A DNA stretch of 7,775 bases from Prevotellaceae bacterium (GTDB lineage: Bacteria; Bacteroidota; Bacteroidia; Bacteroidales; UBA932). The stretch's first letter is position 1. Each line of letters starts with the position of its first letter. The stretch spans positions 1-7,775 of the forward strand of contig JAITVR010000099.1 of the NCBI GenBank assembly GCA_031285695.1, read 5' to 3'. The position numbers and the translations under genes were made by a program. The notes below the pieces were generated by a model. It searched no databases. It saw only the letters and a list, made by a program, of their open reading frames with translations, and was not told where the DNA came from. Positions 7,115 through 7,775 of this stretch are shown one piece after another.

Positions 7115-7199
7115 TTACACAGAGTTGCACTGAGCAAACACCGAGAGCCACAGAGAGAACTCGGTGTAGCTCTGTGTAAACCTCTGTGGCTCTCGGCGT
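7115..7199. repeat. Dyad-symmetric array of eight heptamers with about 10.5-bp phasing
   Basis: Four copies of CACnGAG start at 7118, 7128, 7139 and 7149. Four inverted copies (CTCnGnG type) start at 7160, 7170, 7182 and 7192. The start-to-start steps are 10, 11, 10, 11, 10, 12 and 10, close to one helical turn, and the array is symmetric about 7158. It includes a perfect 15-bp inverted repeat, CCGAGAGCCACAGAG at 7141-7155 with its complement at 7182-7196. It also includes nested matches: TTACACAGAG at 7115-7124 with 7170-7179, and CACCGAG at 7139-7145 with 7160-7166. It occupies the gap between valS and the GxxExxY gene. No T-tract follows the hairpins on either strand, so it is not a typical terminator. 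From memory, similar CTCTGTG-type repeats accompany GxxExxY genes elsewhere. Confidence 0.8.
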
Positions 7200-7201
7200 A
7201 A

Positions 7202-7775
7202 CTATTGTAGCTTACTTAGCTGCTCTTCGAGCGAAGAAATTTTTGCGGTGGCATCGCTTTGTTTTTTGCGCTCAAGCGCCACAACAGCTTCGGGCGCGCT
7301 GCTCACAAATTTTTCGTTGCTCAACTTTTTCAGCACGCTGTCCAAAAATTTCTTGTAGTAATCCAAATCCGTTTGCAACTTTTTGCGCTCCTCCTCAACG
7401 TTGATAAGGTTACCAAGCGGCACATAAAACTCCGTTGTTTTTACCAAAAAAGAAGCGCAAGATTTATCTGTAACTTCTTGACTTTCAAATAGTTGCGAAA
7501 TATTTGCCAAGCGCAAAATTATGCTCAACGCTTGCGCAGAAAATTCGCCTTTGACAAATAGCTGCAAGGCTTCCTTGTTCGGAATATTTTTTTCCTTCCG
7601 AATGCTGCGAATGTTGGTTACAACTTGTTTTGCTTCGTCAAAATTATTCAAAATTGCTTCGTCAAACTCCTGCGCAAAAGGTTGCAGCGACACCATGATG
7701 CTTTCGCCGTCCTTGCGCTCCGCTAAATTTTGCCACAATTCTTCGGTAATAAACGGCATGAACGGGTGCAGCAAA
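7202..7775 (-). CDS. valS: Valyl-tRNA synthetase, C-terminal part (partial at window edge)
   Basis: About 190 C-terminal residues of the cytoplasmic enzyme that charges tRNA-Val; the catalytic Rossmann and editing domains lie beyond the right edge. The fragment opens with LLHPFMPFITEELWQ, the hallmark start of the late anticodon-binding helical region of ValS, followed by NIRSIRKEKNIPNKEAL near 54-70. The last 65 or so residues form the C-terminal coiled-coil tRNA-binding arm, with NVEEERKKLQTDLDYYKKFL and the conserved KLSNEKFVSSAPEAVVALER. The TAG stop is at 7204-7202. The frame remains open through the edge, so the leucine codon near 7774 is internal and not a start. Its arginine codons, where I checked, are CGN, unlike those of the adjacent GxxExxY gene. 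Confidence 0.95.
   Translation of the reverse strand, partial: LLHPFMPFITEELWQNLAERKDGESIMVSLQPFAQEFDEAILNNFDEAKQVVTNIRSIRKEKNIPNKEALQLFVKGEFSAQALSIILRLANISQLFESQEVTDKSCASFLVKTTEFYVPLGNLINVEEERKKLQTDLDYYKKFLDSVLKKLSNEKFVSSAPEAVVALERKKQSDATAKISSLEEQLSKLQ

Noticed and set aside
7101..7140. Promoter for the GxxExxY gene upstream of 7100
   Set aside because: A TTTG in the repeat is followed 17 nt later by TAATAAAA, which does not match TAnnTTTG; too weak to call.
7101..7151. 17-residue extension of the GxxExxY protein (MALGVCSVQLCVIKLKK)
   Set aside because: It is encoded mostly by the inverted-repeat element and family members start near MEIDQITQK; the downstream ATG at 7100 fits better.
7115..7199. 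Possible CRISPR array in the valS-GxxExxY gap
   Set aside because: The units are 7 bp, spaced about 10 bp, half are inverted, and there are no spacers of CRISPR length or cas genes.

Overview
The window looks like chromosomal DNA of a Bacteroidota bacterium, probably of the Bacteroidales or a near relative. Supporting signs are a secreted lamin-tail protein whose C-terminus resembles type IX secretion sorting domains, a bacterial GH3-family adenylating enzyme next to a short deoxynucleoside kinase, a candidate promoter with the Bacteroidota -7 consensus TAnnTTTG, and little use of Shine-Dalgarno sites. The exact genus cannot be told from the sequence. Nearly the whole window is coding on the minus strand.

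Layout from right to left, in the direction of transcription: the 3' end of valS (7202-7775); a 101-bp gap filled by a striking dyad-symmetric array of eight heptamers (about 7115-7199); a GxxExxY-family protein gene (6729-7100); a GH3-family acyl-adenylate enzyme (5208-6725); a secreted, probably beta-propeller protein of unknown role (4430-5221); a deoxynucleoside kinase (3747-4358), preceded by a 71-bp gap with a candidate promoter; a TIGR01212/YhcC-type radical SAM enzyme (2751-3713); and a large secreted lamin-tail protein (true start 2746, stop at 140). At the far left, the last 39 codons of an unidentified plus-strand gene (1-120) converge on the lamin-tail gene. A hairpin with T-tracts on both sides (142-172) can terminate both, and it lies inside the last codons of the lamin-tail gene.

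The genes from GxxExxY to the lamin-tail protein are packed with gaps of 3, -14, 71, 33 and 4 nt, so they may be transcribed as one or two units. Their known or inferred roles (acyl adenylation, nucleoside salvage, possible tRNA modification, surface protein) do not form an obvious single pathway. The strongest out-of-the-ordinary signal is the helically phased repeat element together with the GxxExxY gene. That gene has foreign-looking codon use and ends 3 nt before the GH3 start. I read this as an acquired module lodged between valS and GH3. I saw no complete RNA genes, transposase genes or CRISPR arrays.
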